From an uncultured Prevotellaceae bacterium (lineage in GTDB: Bacteria > Bacteroidota > Bacteroidia > Bacteroidales > Bacteroidaceae): 64,000 nt of DNA. The stretch covers positions 1 to 64,000 of the forward strand of contig ONMA01000014.1 in assembly GCA_900318815.1 (NCBI GenBank). The letters run 5' to 3'. How positions within the stretch are numbered: the stretch's first letter is position 1; every line of letters starts with the position of its first letter. This document shows, one piece after another, positions 41,132 to 49,394 of this stretch. The notes below the pieces were generated by a model that worked only from the letters and a program-made list of their open reading frames with translations, was not told the DNA's origin and did not search any database. The translations under genes and the position numbers were made by a program.

Positions 41132-42136
41132 ATGGCATTTTTGACTAACGACAAACTGGTCATCGTCGGCGCTGCCGGCGCTATTGGTTCTAACATGGTT
41201 CAGACTGCCCTGATGATGGGTCTGACAAGTGAAATCTGTCTCTATGACATTCCTTTCGCAGCCAACGCTGTGGAGGGCGTGGCAGAGGAAATGCGCCAGA
41301 GTGGCTTCGACGAGGCTCATATCGTGGCTACCACCGACGTGGAGGAAGCCTTCACCAATGCAAAGTATATCATCTCCAGCGGTGGTGCTCCCCGTAAGGC
41401 TGGTATGACCCGCGAGGACCTGCTGGCCGGCAACTGCAAGATTGCCGAGGAGCTGGGCATGAACATCAAGAAGTACTGCCCCGACGTGAAGCATGTTGTC
41501 ATTATCTTCAATCCCGCCGACCTCACCGGCCTGGTCACGTTGCTTTACTCCGGCCTGAAGCCTGGACAGGTGACGACCCTCGCAGGTCTTGACACCACCC
41601 GTCTGCAGAGCGCACTGGCCAAGAAGTTCGGCGTGAAGCAGAGCGAGATCAAGGGTTGTGCTACCTATGGCGGACACGGCGAGCAGATGGCCGTGTTTGG
41701 CAGCCATGTGGAGATTGCCGGCCGGAAGCTGACCGACATCATCGGTACGCCGGAGTTTAGTGCTGAGGAGTGGGAGCAGATGAAGGTCGACGTCACCAAG
41801 GGCGGTGCCAAGATCATCGAGCTTCGCGGACGCAGCTCCTTCCAGAGCCCTGCCTATCTCTCCGTCGAGATGATTCGCGCAGCTATGGGCGGTGAGCCTT
41901 TCCGCTTCCCCGTTGGCACTTACGTGAAGACCGACAAGTACGACCACATCATGATGGCCATGAACACCAAGTTCGACCAGAACGGTGTTACCTTCGAGGT
42001 TCCGCAGGGCACGGCTGAGGAGAACGCCAAGCTGGATCAGAGCTATGAGCACCTCTGCAAGATGCGCGACGAGCTGGTGACGCTGAACATCGTTCCCGAG
42101 ATTTCGAAGTGGAACGAAATCAACCCCAACCTCTAA
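41132..42136 (+). CDS. mdh: Malate dehydrogenase
   Basis: The protein has 334 residues of the lactate/malate dehydrogenase family. It reduces oxaloacetate to malate with NADH on the way to fumarate and succinate. It has the NAD-binding VIVGAAGAIGSNMVQTAL, SSGGAPRKAGMTREDLL (Arg-containing substrate loop), FNPADLTG, LDTTRLQSALAKKFGV, and the catalytic His in YGGHGEQMAVFGSHV. It is slightly longer than the common 310-residue form, with an extra acidic C-terminal stretch, as in Prevotellaceae relatives. It is monocistronic: own promoter, own terminator. Confidence 0.95.
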   Translation: MAFLTNDKLVIVGAAGAIGSNMVQTALMMGLTSEICLYDIPFAANAVEGVAEEMRQSGFDEAHIVATTDVEEAFTNAKYIISSGGAPRKAGMTREDLLAGNCKIAEELGMNIKKYCPDVKHVVIIFNPADLTGLVTLLYSGLKPGQVTTLAGLDTTRLQSALAKKFGVKQSEIKGCATYGGHGEQMAVFGSHVEIAGRKLTDIIGTPEFSAEEWEQMKVDVTKGGAKIIELRGRSSFQSPAYLSVEMIRAAMGGEPFRFPVGTYVKTDKYDHIMMAMNTKFDQNGVTFEVPQGTAEENAKLDQSYEHLCKMRDELVTLNIVPEISKWNEINPNL

Positions 42137-42159
42137 GTCGTTTAGAAGCTGAACGTAAT

Positions 42160-42208
42160 GTTGTCTTTGCTGTTCTTGACGTCAGGAACAGCAAAGACAA
42201 CTTTTTTT
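42160..42208 (+). terminator. Rho-independent terminator of mdh
   Basis: A 16-bp perfect stem (42160-42175 with 42186-42201), 10-base loop, followed by seven T. It lies 24 bases after the mdh stop codon. Confidence 0.95.
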
Positions 42209-42220
42209 GGTTGACACTTC

Positions 42221-42423
42221 GTTTCCACGAATGCCTCGTCACACCCAGGTGCTATATTCCGTCACACCCTGATGGAGCATTCATCACACCTTCATGCATG
42301 ATTAATCACACCGTAACGGAGCATTCATTACACTGTGATGAATACTCCGCCAAGGTGTGATGAATGCTCCGACCGGGTGTGACGGAATATAGCACCTGGG
42401 TGTGACGAAGCATTCGTGGAAAC
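42221..42423. repeat. 203-bp near-perfect palindrome of 22-bp units (array C)
   Basis: Nine or so 22-base units carry TCACACC in the left half and GGTGTGA in the right half. The outer 70 or so bases on each side are inverted copies with few mismatches (the GTTTCCACGAATGC end at 42221 pairs with GCATTCGTGGAAAC ending at 42423). The transcribed strand would fold into one long hairpin. It lies 13 bases after the mdh terminator and 110 bases before the HicA promoter. No gene was seen in it. Confidence 0.85.
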
Positions 42424-42532
42424 AACAGGTGTAGTGTACTGATTTTGGATGACAGTTGTGCTGGGAAATACCGAAACATCTGGCAACTTTGTTAAATGAT
42501 ATTAAGACTAATGACATTCATGTTTTTTTGTT

Positions 42533-42563
42533 TTTGATATTCAAAATAATATCATTACCTTTG
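42533..42563 (+). promoter_or_regulatory. Sigma-ABfr promoter for hicAB
   Basis: TTTG at 42533-42536, a 19-base spacer, then TACCTTTG at 42556-42563; 27 bases upstream of hicA. Confidence 0.75.
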
Positions 42564-42590
42564 CGTCGTGATAATCAAAAAAGAAGCAAA

Positions 42591-42779
42591 ATGAAGTACA
42601 GCGAACTTGAAAAAATGGTCAGCAAGGTAGGATGCTACGATACAGGACGACAGCAAGCTGGACACCCGTTATGGTACTGCCCAAAGACTGGCATGAGCTT
42701 CCAAATGAGCAATCATGGAAGTGAGGAGGTTGCAAAAGGAACACTGAATCAAATCCTAAAGAGAGCAGGGCTGAAATAA
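42591..42779 (+). CDS. hicA: HicA-family toxin (mRNA interferase)
   Basis: The protein has 62 residues from ATG 42591 (MKYSELEKMVSKVGCYDTGR). It has the small double-stranded RNA-binding-like fold of HicA: a helix, two strands (HPLWYCPKTGMSFQMSNHG) and the C-terminal helix EVAKGTLNQILKRAGLK. The conserved catalytic His lies in SNHGSEE. HicA cleaves mRNA and tmRNA and is neutralised by HicB, encoded 49 bases downstream. Toxin-first order is normal for hicAB. The frame is open upstream to 42456, but the promoter at 42533-42563 excludes that start. Confidence 0.9.
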   Translation: MKYSELEKMVSKVGCYDTGRQQAGHPLWYCPKTGMSFQMSNHGSEEVAKGTLNQILKRAGLK

Positions 42780-42828
42780 GGTTTCTCTCTAAAATTAATA
42801 AAATGATATAAACTTAAATAGTATAGCT

Positions 42829-43233
42829 ATGAGAAAGGTTAATGCAATTATCGAGAGAGCAAGCGATGGAAACTATAGCATCTATAGCGATGCTGAAGAT
42901 TTGGACTATTTGATAACGGGTACTGGTAGCACAGTGGAGGAAGCTAAGCGATGCTACGAGGGTGGCTATGCCGACATGCGTCGAGTGTATGCCGAGGACG
43001 GAAAGCCATTCACTGAGGTAGAGATGGTGTACAAATATGATATGGCCTCTTTCTTGGCTTACTATTCCAAGATTATATCGCTGGCAGGATTGTCACGTCT
43101 CACAGGAATCAATCAGCAGCAGTTGAGCCATTATGTCACAGGGCGGCGCAACCCTTCGCCCAAGACCGTAGAAAAGGTAGAGACTGCTATACATCTCTTT
43201 GCTCAAGACTTAGCTTCTGTACATTTCGTTTGA
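42829..43233 (+). CDS. hicB: HicB-family antitoxin
   Basis: The protein has 134 residues. The N-terminal half is the partially degraded RNase-H-like fold of HicB (KVNAIIERASDGNYSIYSDA; TGTGSTVEEAKRCYEGGYAD). The C-terminal half is a helix-turn-helix (IISLAGLSRLTGINQQQLSH followed by YVTGRRNPSPKTVEKVETAI) that should bind the operon promoter. It pairs with the upstream hicA product and probably represses the operon. It is followed by a terminator. Confidence 0.9.
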   Translation: MRKVNAIIERASDGNYSIYSDAEDLDYLITGTGSTVEEAKRCYEGGYADMRRVYAEDGKPFTEVEMVYKYDMASFLAYYSKIISLAGLSRLTGINQQQLSHYVTGRRNPSPKTVEKVETAIHLFAQDLASVHFV

Positions 43234-43268
43234 TTATCACCTCTTCAAGTTCGTTTGCATACAGAACG

Positions 43269-43302
43269 TGCCCCGACTCGCAAGGCCGGGGCATTTCTTT
43301 TT
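43269..43302 (+). terminator. Terminator of hicAB
   Basis: Stem TGCCCCG/CGGGGCA (43269-43275 with 43287-43293) followed by TTTCTTTTT, 36 bases after hicB. Confidence 0.8.
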
Positions 43303-43313
43303 AAGTATGCTGG

Positions 43314-44624
43314 CTATAGTCTTGCCTTGATTTCCAGATACTTGTTGATGACGTTGATGCTGAGCTGGCGGGGCGTGGTGAGGAGGGAGAGGATGCCGTA
43401 GTGGCGAAGCTCCTGGACGATGAGGCGCTGCTCGTAGGCAAACTTCTCGGCGATGACCTGCTGATAGCAGTCCTCGGTGGATGCCGCAGGCGATGGCTGC
43501 TGGTAGAGCGTGCGCAGTTCCTCGTCCTCGAAGAAGACCACGAGAAGGCGGTGGCGCAGGGCGAGCTGGCGCAGATAGGGCAGTTGGCGGCGCAGGGAGA
43601 CGAGACCCGTGAACGAGGTATAGAGCACCATGAGCGAGCGGCGGCTGACGCGATGGCTTAGCCCGACGAGTAAGGCCGAGAAGTCGCTTTCGGCAAACTG
43701 CGTCTGCTCGGCGTAGAGGGCTTCCTGCAGGCGGTGTATATGGCCCGGCTGGTTGGAGGCACTGACAAAGGTGTCGAAACTGTCGCTGAAGGTGACCAGT
43801 CCGGCTTTGTCTTCCTTGCGGACGGCGACGTAGGAGAGTACCAGGGCGGCATTGATGGCATAGTCGAGCAGCGTCATGCCCGCGAAGGCCTGCTGCATCA
43901 TGCGCCCCTTGTCGATAACGCTGTAGACGGGCTGCGAGCGTTCCTCCTGATACTGGTTCACCATGAGCTGGTGCCGACGGGCCGTGGCTCGCCAGTTAAT
44001 GGTGCGGTAGTCGTCGCCGGGGATGTAGTCCTTGATTTGCTCGAAGTCGGTGTTGTGGCCTATGCGGCGTATGCGCTTCAGTCCCATCTCGTGCAGGTTG
44101 TTGCTCATGGCCAGCAGTTCGTACTGGCGCAGCATCAGGTAGCTGGGGTAGACTTTCACCTCCTTGGGGGCACCGCAGGTGTAGCGTCGCTGCACTAAGC
44201 CCAGCCGGGTCATGGCAAAGAGACGGATAAGCCCAAAACTGTAGGTGCCGCGCGTGGTGGGTGTCAGGTCGTAGGCGATGGTGGCCTGGCCGTGCGGGGC
44301 AATGGTGGTGGTGAAACTGACGTTGCGCCGCTGGAACTGGAAGGGAATCTCGTCGATGACCAATAGCTGGAGCTGTCGGCCTGAGTCGTTGCTGACGTGG
44401 AGCCAAACCTGGTTGGCATCGCCATTAGAGAAACGTTCGCTACACTCCCTGCTGGCACTGATGGCCTTCCTATTATATAATAAGGTGAGGTCGGCCAGTG
44501 TCGCAGCCACTATCAGCCACCATGCCCAGCGACCGAGCACGAACAGCGGATGCAGCCAGTAGCCAAAGACGATGACCAGGATGCTGGAGGCGGCAAGGAG
44601 GTAGAAACGACGGGTAAAGAACAT
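43314..44624 (-). CDS. DUF58 domain protein
   Basis: The protein has 436 residues. Two TM segments lie at the N-terminus (FYLLAASSILVIVFGYWLHP; WWLIVAATLADLTLLYN). A beta-rich region follows and then the DUF58 signature IPGDDYRTINWRATARRHQL with YSVIDKGRMM, and a vWA-like C-terminal part. DUF58 proteins occur with MoxR ATPases and are thought to be clients or partners in assembling membrane-associated complexes. It is the last gene of a five-gene unit (SpoIIM-DUF4129-DUF4350-MoxR-DUF58). Confidence 0.9.
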   Translation of the reverse strand: MFFTRRFYLLAASSILVIVFGYWLHPLFVLGRWAWWLIVAATLADLTLLYNRKAISASRECSERFSNGDANQVWLHVSNDSGRQLQLLVIDEIPFQFQRRNVSFTTTIAPHGQATIAYDLTPTTRGTYSFGLIRLFAMTRLGLVQRRYTCGAPKEVKVYPSYLMLRQYELLAMSNNLHEMGLKRIRRIGHNTDFEQIKDYIPGDDYRTINWRATARRHQLMVNQYQEERSQPVYSVIDKGRMMQQAFAGMTLLDYAINAALVLSYVAVRKEDKAGLVTFSDSFDTFVSASNQPGHIHRLQEALYAEQTQFAESDFSALLVGLSHRVSRRSLMVLYTSFTGLVSLRRQLPYLRQLALRHRLLVVFFEDEELRTLYQQPSPAASTEDCYQQVIAEKFAYEQRLIVQELRHYGILSLLTTPRQLSINVINKYLEIKARL

Positions 44625-44645
44625 ATAGTCTTTTCTCAGGAGTGG

Positions 44646-45632
44646 TTATTTGGGTACTTCGACTTTATCCAGCAGTTGGCCGACGACGCGCTGGGGTGTC
44701 AGCTCCTCCATCTCGGCCTCGGCGGTGAGGATGATGCGATGGGCCAGTACCGAGGGAGCCACCTGCTTGATGTCGTCGGGGGCCACGAAGTCGCGTCCCT
44801 GCAGCAGGGCGAAGGCACGTGAGGCCTGCATCATGGCTACCGAGGCACGCGGCGAGGCTCCGAGGAAGACCACCTTGCTCTGGCGGGTCTGCTCAATGAC
44901 CTGGGCTATGTAGCGCAGGAGCGATGGGTCTACGTAGACTTGCTGGAGCGTCTGGCGTAGGGCAAGGAGATCCTGCTGGGTGAGTACCGCCTTGACCGTG
45001 TCGAGGCTTGTGGTGAAGGAGCGGTTGAGGTGGCGGTTGAGAATCTCTACCTCCTGGTCGACGGTGGGGTAGCCCATCGTGATTTTCATCATGAAGCGGT
45101 CCAGCTGGGCCTCGGGCAGCTTGTAGGTGCCCTCCTGCTCTACGGGGTTCTGCGTGGCCAGGATGGTGTAGAGCGGCCCCATGGGGTGACGCTCGCCGTC
45201 GACGGTGGCCTGCCGTTCCTCCATCACCTCGAAGAGAGCGGCCTGTGTCTTGGCCGGGGCACGGTTGATTTCGTCGACCAGCACGATGTCGGCAAAGACA
45301 GGGCCGGCATGGAAGGAGAACTGCTGCGTCTGCATGTTGAACACGGTGGTGCCGAGCACGTCGCTGGGCATGAGGTCGGGCGTGAACTGCACGCGGCTGA
45401 AGCGGGCATCAATCAGACGGGCAATCAGCTTGGCCAACAGCGTCTTGGCTACGCCAGGCACACCCTCGATGAGTACATGGCCGTCGGCCAGGATGGCGGT
45501 CAGGATGAGTTCTACGGCTTCCTGCTGACCCACGATGACCTGGGCAATCTGGTCGCGCAACTGCTGGATGCGCTCAGAGAACTGCGTGAGGTCCGGGCGG
45601 GAGGATAGGGGAGTGGGAGTCATGGTTTCCAT
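44646..45632 (-). CDS. MoxR-family AAA+ ATPase
   Basis: The protein has 328 residues. Walker A GVPGVAKTLLAKLIA, Walker B DIVLVDEINRAPAKTQAAL, sensor 1 ILATQNPVEQEGTYKLPEAQ (arginine finger in LDRFMMKI), and the C-terminal helical lid SPRASVAMMQASRAFALLQG. MoxR ATPases act as chaperones for metal insertion or complex assembly together with vWA/DUF58 proteins. It lies between DUF4350 and DUF58 genes with gaps of 23 and 21 bases, so it is part of one operon. Confidence 0.95.
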   Translation of the reverse strand: METMTPTPLSSRPDLTQFSERIQQLRDQIAQVIVGQQEAVELILTAILADGHVLIEGVPGVAKTLLAKLIARLIDARFSRVQFTPDLMPSDVLGTTVFNMQTQQFSFHAGPVFADIVLVDEINRAPAKTQAALFEVMEERQATVDGERHPMGPLYTILATQNPVEQEGTYKLPEAQLDRFMMKITMGYPTVDQEVEILNRHLNRSFTTSLDTVKAVLTQQDLLALRQTLQQVYVDPSLLRYIAQVIEQTRQSKVVFLGASPRASVAMMQASRAFALLQGRDFVAPDDIKQVAPSVLAHRIILTAEAEMEELTPQRVVGQLLDKVEVPK

Positions 45633-45655
45633 ATTCAGAAAGGGATTGACGGGGG

Positions 45656-46888
45656 TTATTGAATGGTAGTGGGCAGAAGCCCGTTGAGGCTGTTCACGTA
45701 GTGGAGCAACTGCGAGCCGGAGATGGAGGTACGCGAGGCGAGCAACTGGCGCACCTCAGTGATGAGTGCGGCCACCTCGGCGGGCGTCGCCTGGTTGTTT
45801 CGGGCGATGACGGCAGCCGAGAGGTGGTCGCCCTGCGGGTCGGTGATGTCGACGTGCAGTTCGCGGCGCAGGCGCTCAGCCGTATAGCGGAACTTCTTTT
45901 CGAGCAAATCGGCATGGTTGCCCTGCTGACTATAGAGCGTGCCAATGAGGCGGACGAACTCCAACGCGTGGTTCTGCGGCGGCGACACCACGGGGATGGC
46001 ACGCTGTCGCCTGCGCGCATTGGTGAGCATGAACAGCAGGATGAGCAAGATGAGCAGGCACCATGCCCACCAGAGTGGCGGTTGCGTCTTGATGTATTCG
46101 AGCATGGCCAGCATGTCCTCCTCGCGGGTCTTGCTGAGGGTGTTGAGCCGGACGCGATGCACGGGCTTGTCGCCAAAGCGCGACAACAGGCGGAAGATGT
46201 ATTCGGAGCCGCGGCCACTGAGCATGCCGTAGTTGGTCATGATGAGCGGGGTGCTGATGAGGATGATTTCGCCCTTTCCCACGGGAAAGCTCACGGCCAC
46301 CGTGTCCTGCTCCATTTCTTCCCGCACGGCCAGTACATGATAGGGCAGGGAATCGTGGTTGAGGCTCAGAGTCCTCTCGCTCAGTACGGAATGCACTAAG
46401 AACGAGTCGCGCCGCTGGTCGCCCTTCCAGATAATCATCGTCTTCTCGCTGAATGCTCCCATGGCCCACTCCATCTTGTCGGGGTTTCTATGGTTGCCGT
46501 CAATGTAGATGCCGCCAAGCGAGTCGCAAAGAGGACTTCCAAACTCGATGCTGCCCACGATCACGCAGTCGCCCCGACGTGCCAGGTCGAGCAGGATGCC
46601 GACCTCACCGGGTGAGAACCGCAGCTGGTAGTCGACGAAGAGCCAGCCCTGCGGGCCGTCGTACTGATGTTTAGAGAGTTCGCGCAACGTCTGCGGGCGT
46701 TCCATGTGATAGCGGCTGCCCATGGAGCGCGACACCATACGGTCGAACAGTTCGCATCCGAAGGGTTCGTCGCTATTGTGACTGAACGAGGGTTCCCAGT
46801 CGTAACTGCGTTTCCCTCCCATCGCTATCAGCGCGATGACCAGCCCGAAGAAGGCCGCAATCATCAGGAATACGTGTACGCCCTTCAT
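45656..46888 (-). CDS. DUF4350 domain membrane protein
   Basis: The protein has 410 residues. An N-terminal TM (VFLMIAAFFGLVIALIAMGG) is followed by a DUF4350-type domain resembling the GATase-like part of ABC-associated proteins (GPQGWLFVDYQLRFSPGEVG). It continues with RRGDCVIVGSIEFG and SFPVGKGEIILISTPLIMTN. A second TM (WWAWCLLILLILLFMLTNAR) precedes a cytoplasmic helical tail. The function is unknown, but the gene is a constant neighbour of MoxR/DUF58 in Bacteroidetes. Its start overlaps the DUF4129 stop by four bases. Confidence 0.82.
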   Translation of the reverse strand: MKGVHVFLMIAAFFGLVIALIAMGGKRSYDWEPSFSHNSDEPFGCELFDRMVSRSMGSRYHMERPQTLRELSKHQYDGPQGWLFVDYQLRFSPGEVGILLDLARRGDCVIVGSIEFGSPLCDSLGGIYIDGNHRNPDKMEWAMGAFSEKTMIIWKGDQRRDSFLVHSVLSERTLSLNHDSLPYHVLAVREEMEQDTVAVSFPVGKGEIILISTPLIMTNYGMLSGRGSEYIFRLLSRFGDKPVHRVRLNTLSKTREEDMLAMLEYIKTQPPLWWAWCLLILLILLFMLTNARRRQRAIPVVSPPQNHALEFVRLIGTLYSQQGNHADLLEKKFRYTAERLRRELHVDITDPQGDHLSAAVIARNNQATPAEVAALITEVRQLLASRTSISGSQLLHYVNSLNGLLPTTIQ

Positions 46889-47484
46889 GCCGTGCCTCCT
46901 TTCTCTACTTCGGCTTGGAGCGTCTTCATGGTGCTGAACAATTGTTCGTCGGCCTCAAAGCCGCCATAGCGTATGCGCAGGAAGTGGTTGGTCAGTGTGC
47001 GGAAGGGCATGCCGCCCACTTCCAGGGTGTATTGTGTGGGTGTCTTCTGCGGTTGCCATTCAAGCCTACCGGCATCATCGAGCCGTTTCAGCGTCTGCAG
47101 GTAGAGCAGTCGGGCGGCACGGGTATGGTCGCCTGCTGCCAGTGCGCGCGCAATCTCAGCGTCGAAGTCTACGCTGTGTATGTTTTCCTCGGCTTCCTCG
47201 ATGCTCACCTCGGCCTCATGGCGAATACCAAGGATGCGATGCAGCAGTTGGCTGCGCACCATCCACCACACCAGTACGATGACGGCCAGGATGCAGATGG
47301 CATAGAACACGTAGCGAAACGGAAATTCGCTGTTGCCGACATGCTCCGACAGCCACCTGTCCAGCGAGTGGATCAGCTCGCTGAAGACACTTGGCTTCTG
47401 CTCCTCGGCTATGTAGGCATAGCGGGGATCCTGTTGCAGTTGCTCCAGCAGCTGATGGTCTATCTGTAGGGTGTCGGAGGGCAT
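46885..47484 (-). CDS. DUF4129 domain protein
   Basis: The protein has 199 residues from ATG 47484 (MPSDTLQIDHQLLEQLQQDP). One TM (YVFYAICILAVIVLVWWMV) is followed by the cytoplasmic DUF4129 region: HTRAARLLYLQTLKRLDDAG, then TPTQYTLEVGG and a terminal helix. The family is small, of unknown function, and linked to MoxR/DUF58 operons, sometimes with transglutaminase domains (none here). The longer open frame to 47547 overlaps the preceding gene in a proline-rich stretch and is unlikely to be used. Confidence 0.82.
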   Translation of the reverse strand: MPSDTLQIDHQLLEQLQQDPRYAYIAEEQKPSVFSELIHSLDRWLSEHVGNSEFPFRYVFYAICILAVIVLVWWMVRSQLLHRILGIRHEAEVSIEEAEENIHSVDFDAEIARALAAGDHTRAARLLYLQTLKRLDDAGRLEWQPQKTPTQYTLEVGGMPFRTLTNHFLRIRYGGFEADEQLFSTMKTLQAEVEKGGTA

Positions 47485-47500
47485 AGGGATGAATGGTGGG

Positions 47501-48463
47501 TTAGGAGTTGGGAGCTTGTTGATGGATTCTCTGGGGCAGGAGTACAAAATAGAAGACGACGAACAGGAACGACAGCAGGATGATGGCGAAACGCAGGGCG
47601 TCGGGCCACTCGGTGTGGCGCGTGAGGAAGCCCTCGATGAAGGCGGCGCAGACGAAGATGGGCACCGTGCCGATGATAATCTTCAGTCCGCGACGGGCAC
47701 CCCGTCGGAACGAGGCCATGCGCCCGTAGGTGCCGGGAAACAGCCAGCCGTTGCCCAGGGCCAGTCCGGCGGCTCCGGCCACGATGATGGACGAGATCTC
47801 GAGCGTGCCGTGCAGCCAGATGGCCAGGAACGACGGCCATCCTAACCCCTTCTGGATGAAGAACGTCTGGAAGGCTCCCACCATCACGCCGTTGGAGAGC
47901 AGGCCGTAGCCCGTGCCGAAGCTGGTAAGTACGCCCAAGGCAAAGATGCGGAACGACACCCACACGTTGTTCAGCGTGATGCCGAGGAACATAGTGCTCT
48001 CGTTGTCGCTGTTGTAGACAGCCATCGGCTCGCCGTGGGCAATGTTCTCTAAGGTCATGTCCACGTAGTCGTCGCCCAGGATGACGCGCGGGAAGTCGGA
48101 GTCGCCCAGCGTAGACACCACGCCGATAAACATCGATACCGTAAATATAATAAAGGAGATGAGCAGTTCGCGCCGTGCCTGCCACATAGTGAGCGGCACC
48201 TCGCGCGTCCAGAACGTGAGCAGACGGCTTGCCGGTTCGCGCTTGTAGCGGTAGATGGTGTTGTGCAGGGCAAAGGCCAGTGCGTTCAGGTACTGCGTGG
48301 TGCGCGACTGCGGGTAATGGGTCTGGGCGAAAGCCAGGTCGCTCGTGGTCGAGATGTAGGCATCGGCCAGCACGTCGGGGCTTTCGGCCTCGGCACCGTC
48401 CAGCAGCATTTCGGTCTGCTGCCACTGGACCACGTTTTGCTTCACGAAAATGGCTTCTTTCAT
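47501..48463 (-). CDS. Stage II sporulation protein M-like membrane protein
   Basis: The protein has 320 residues from ATG 48463 (MKEAIFVKQNVVQWQQTEML). A cytoplasmic N-terminal helical part of about 100 residues precedes TM segments (ELLISFIIFTVSMFIGVVST; NVWVSFRIFALGVLTSFGTG; SFLAIWLHGTLEISSIIVAG). The DUF95/SpoIIM signature HGTLEISSIIVAGAAGLALG is clear. The organism does not sporulate; these proteins are thought to be general membrane-complex factors. It is the first gene of the MoxR operon. The -7 box at 48472-48479 is 8 bases before this ATG, which rules out the longer open frame reaching to 48628. Confidence 0.88.
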   Translation of the reverse strand: MKEAIFVKQNVVQWQQTEMLLDGAEAESPDVLADAYISTTSDLAFAQTHYPQSRTTQYLNALAFALHNTIYRYKREPASRLLTFWTREVPLTMWQARRELLISFIIFTVSMFIGVVSTLGDSDFPRVILGDDYVDMTLENIAHGEPMAVYNSDNESTMFLGITLNNVWVSFRIFALGVLTSFGTGYGLLSNGVMVGAFQTFFIQKGLGWPSFLAIWLHGTLEISSIIVAGAAGLALGNGWLFPGTYGRMASFRRGARRGLKIIIGTVPIFVCAAFIEGFLTRHTEWPDALRFAIILLSFLFVVFYFVLLPQRIHQQAPNS

Positions 48464-48471
48464 TTTGCGCA

Positions 48472-48479
48472 CAAAAGTA
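48472..48479 (-). promoter_or_regulatory. -7 box TACTTTTG for SpoIIM/MoxR operon
   Basis: TACTTTTG on the minus strand, 8 bases before the start codon, divergent from the RDD promoter 43 bases away. Confidence 0.6.
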
Positions 48480-48521
48480 CAAAATAAATATGAATTATGA
48501 GTGAGAATGATGAATTTTTTG

Positions 48522-48529
48522 TACCTTTG
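48522..48529 (+). promoter_or_regulatory. -7 box TACCTTTG for RDD gene
   Basis: TACCTTTG, 7 bases before the RDD start codon. It lies inside the longer open frame that begins at 48501 and so excludes that start. Confidence 0.6.
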
Positions 48530-48536
48530 CACGGCA

Positions 48537-49259
48537 ATGGCAAAAGACAACCATCTCGTTACCGGACAATTTGTGCGCATTGAGCAGACACCGGCCAAGT
48601 CGTCGTTGCGCTTCTGGGGCTTCTTCATCGACCTGCTGATGGAGATAGCCTATATCTATGCCGTCTTTTTTGTGACTGATACGCTGAACATCAACATGGA
48701 TGCAAGCAGCGTGCTGCTTTTTGTGGTGTTGCCCGTCCTGATCTACCAGCCCGTGTGCGAGGTGGTATCGGGCGGACAGACGCTGGGAAAGTTCCTGCTG
48801 AATACGCGCGTGGTGCGAGTCGACGGCAGCAGTCCATCGGTGGGCGACTTCCTGTTGCGCTGGCTCCTGTTTTCCGTCGACATCCTCTTTTTTGGCGCGG
48901 TGGCTGCGTTTTCCATGCTGGTCACGGCCCGACGGCAACGATTAGGCGACCTGGCTGCGGGCACGATGGTCATTAGGCTGAACACCTACGACAAGATCCG
49001 CGTGAGCCTTGACGAGTTCCGCTTTGTGAAGGAGGACTACCATCCTTCCTACGAAGAAGCCCGCAACCTGACCGTGGAGCAGGCCGACCGCATTGCCCGC
49101 ACGCTGGCCGACCGCAGTACGTCGCGCCGCCACCGCATCGAGACGCTGGCCCGACAGATGTACCACGAGCTGCTGCTCTCTGGCGAAATCGTCGACAACG
49201 AGGTGTTTCTGGCCACTCTGCTCAGCGATTACCGCTACTACGACCTGAATTCCGTGTAG
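48537..49259 (+). CDS. RDD-family membrane protein
   Basis: The protein has 240 residues from ATG 48537 (MAKDNHLVTGQFVRIEQTPA). The RDD domain has KSSLRFWGFFIDLLMEIAYI, a second TM (SVLLFVVLPVLIYQPVCEVV), GQTLGKFLLNTRVVRVDGS and a third TM ending in RRQRLGDLAAGTMVI, where Arg-Leu-Gly-Asp is a conserved RDD feature. The C-terminal 80 residues are cytoplasmic and charged. RDD proteins are of uncertain, probably transport-related, function. It is divergent from the SpoIIM/MoxR operon, a pairing recurrent in Bacteroidetes. Confidence 0.88.
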   Translation: MAKDNHLVTGQFVRIEQTPAKSSLRFWGFFIDLLMEIAYIYAVFFVTDTLNINMDASSVLLFVVLPVLIYQPVCEVVSGGQTLGKFLLNTRVVRVDGSSPSVGDFLLRWLLFSVDILFFGAVAAFSMLVTARRQRLGDLAAGTMVIRLNTYDKIRVSLDEFRFVKEDYHPSYEEARNLTVEQADRIARTLADRSTSRRHRIETLARQMYHELLLSGEIVDNEVFLATLLSDYRYYDLNSV

Positions 49260-49339
49260 GAAAGGTGCTTGTTGTGGTGTTTTTTATTGCCTGCAACATT
49301 TTTTTAAAAGCATTAGGCCGTTGTCTCAAATATTTTTGC

Positions 49340-49347
49340 TACTTTTG
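49340..49347 (+). promoter_or_regulatory. -7 box TACTTTTG for pta
   Basis: TACTTTTG, 47 bases upstream of the pta start codon; a TTG lies 16 bases further up. Confidence 0.55.
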
Positions 49348-49394
49348 CAATCAGAATATTTTTTCTTAAAAACAACATTGTTAAAAAACAAACT

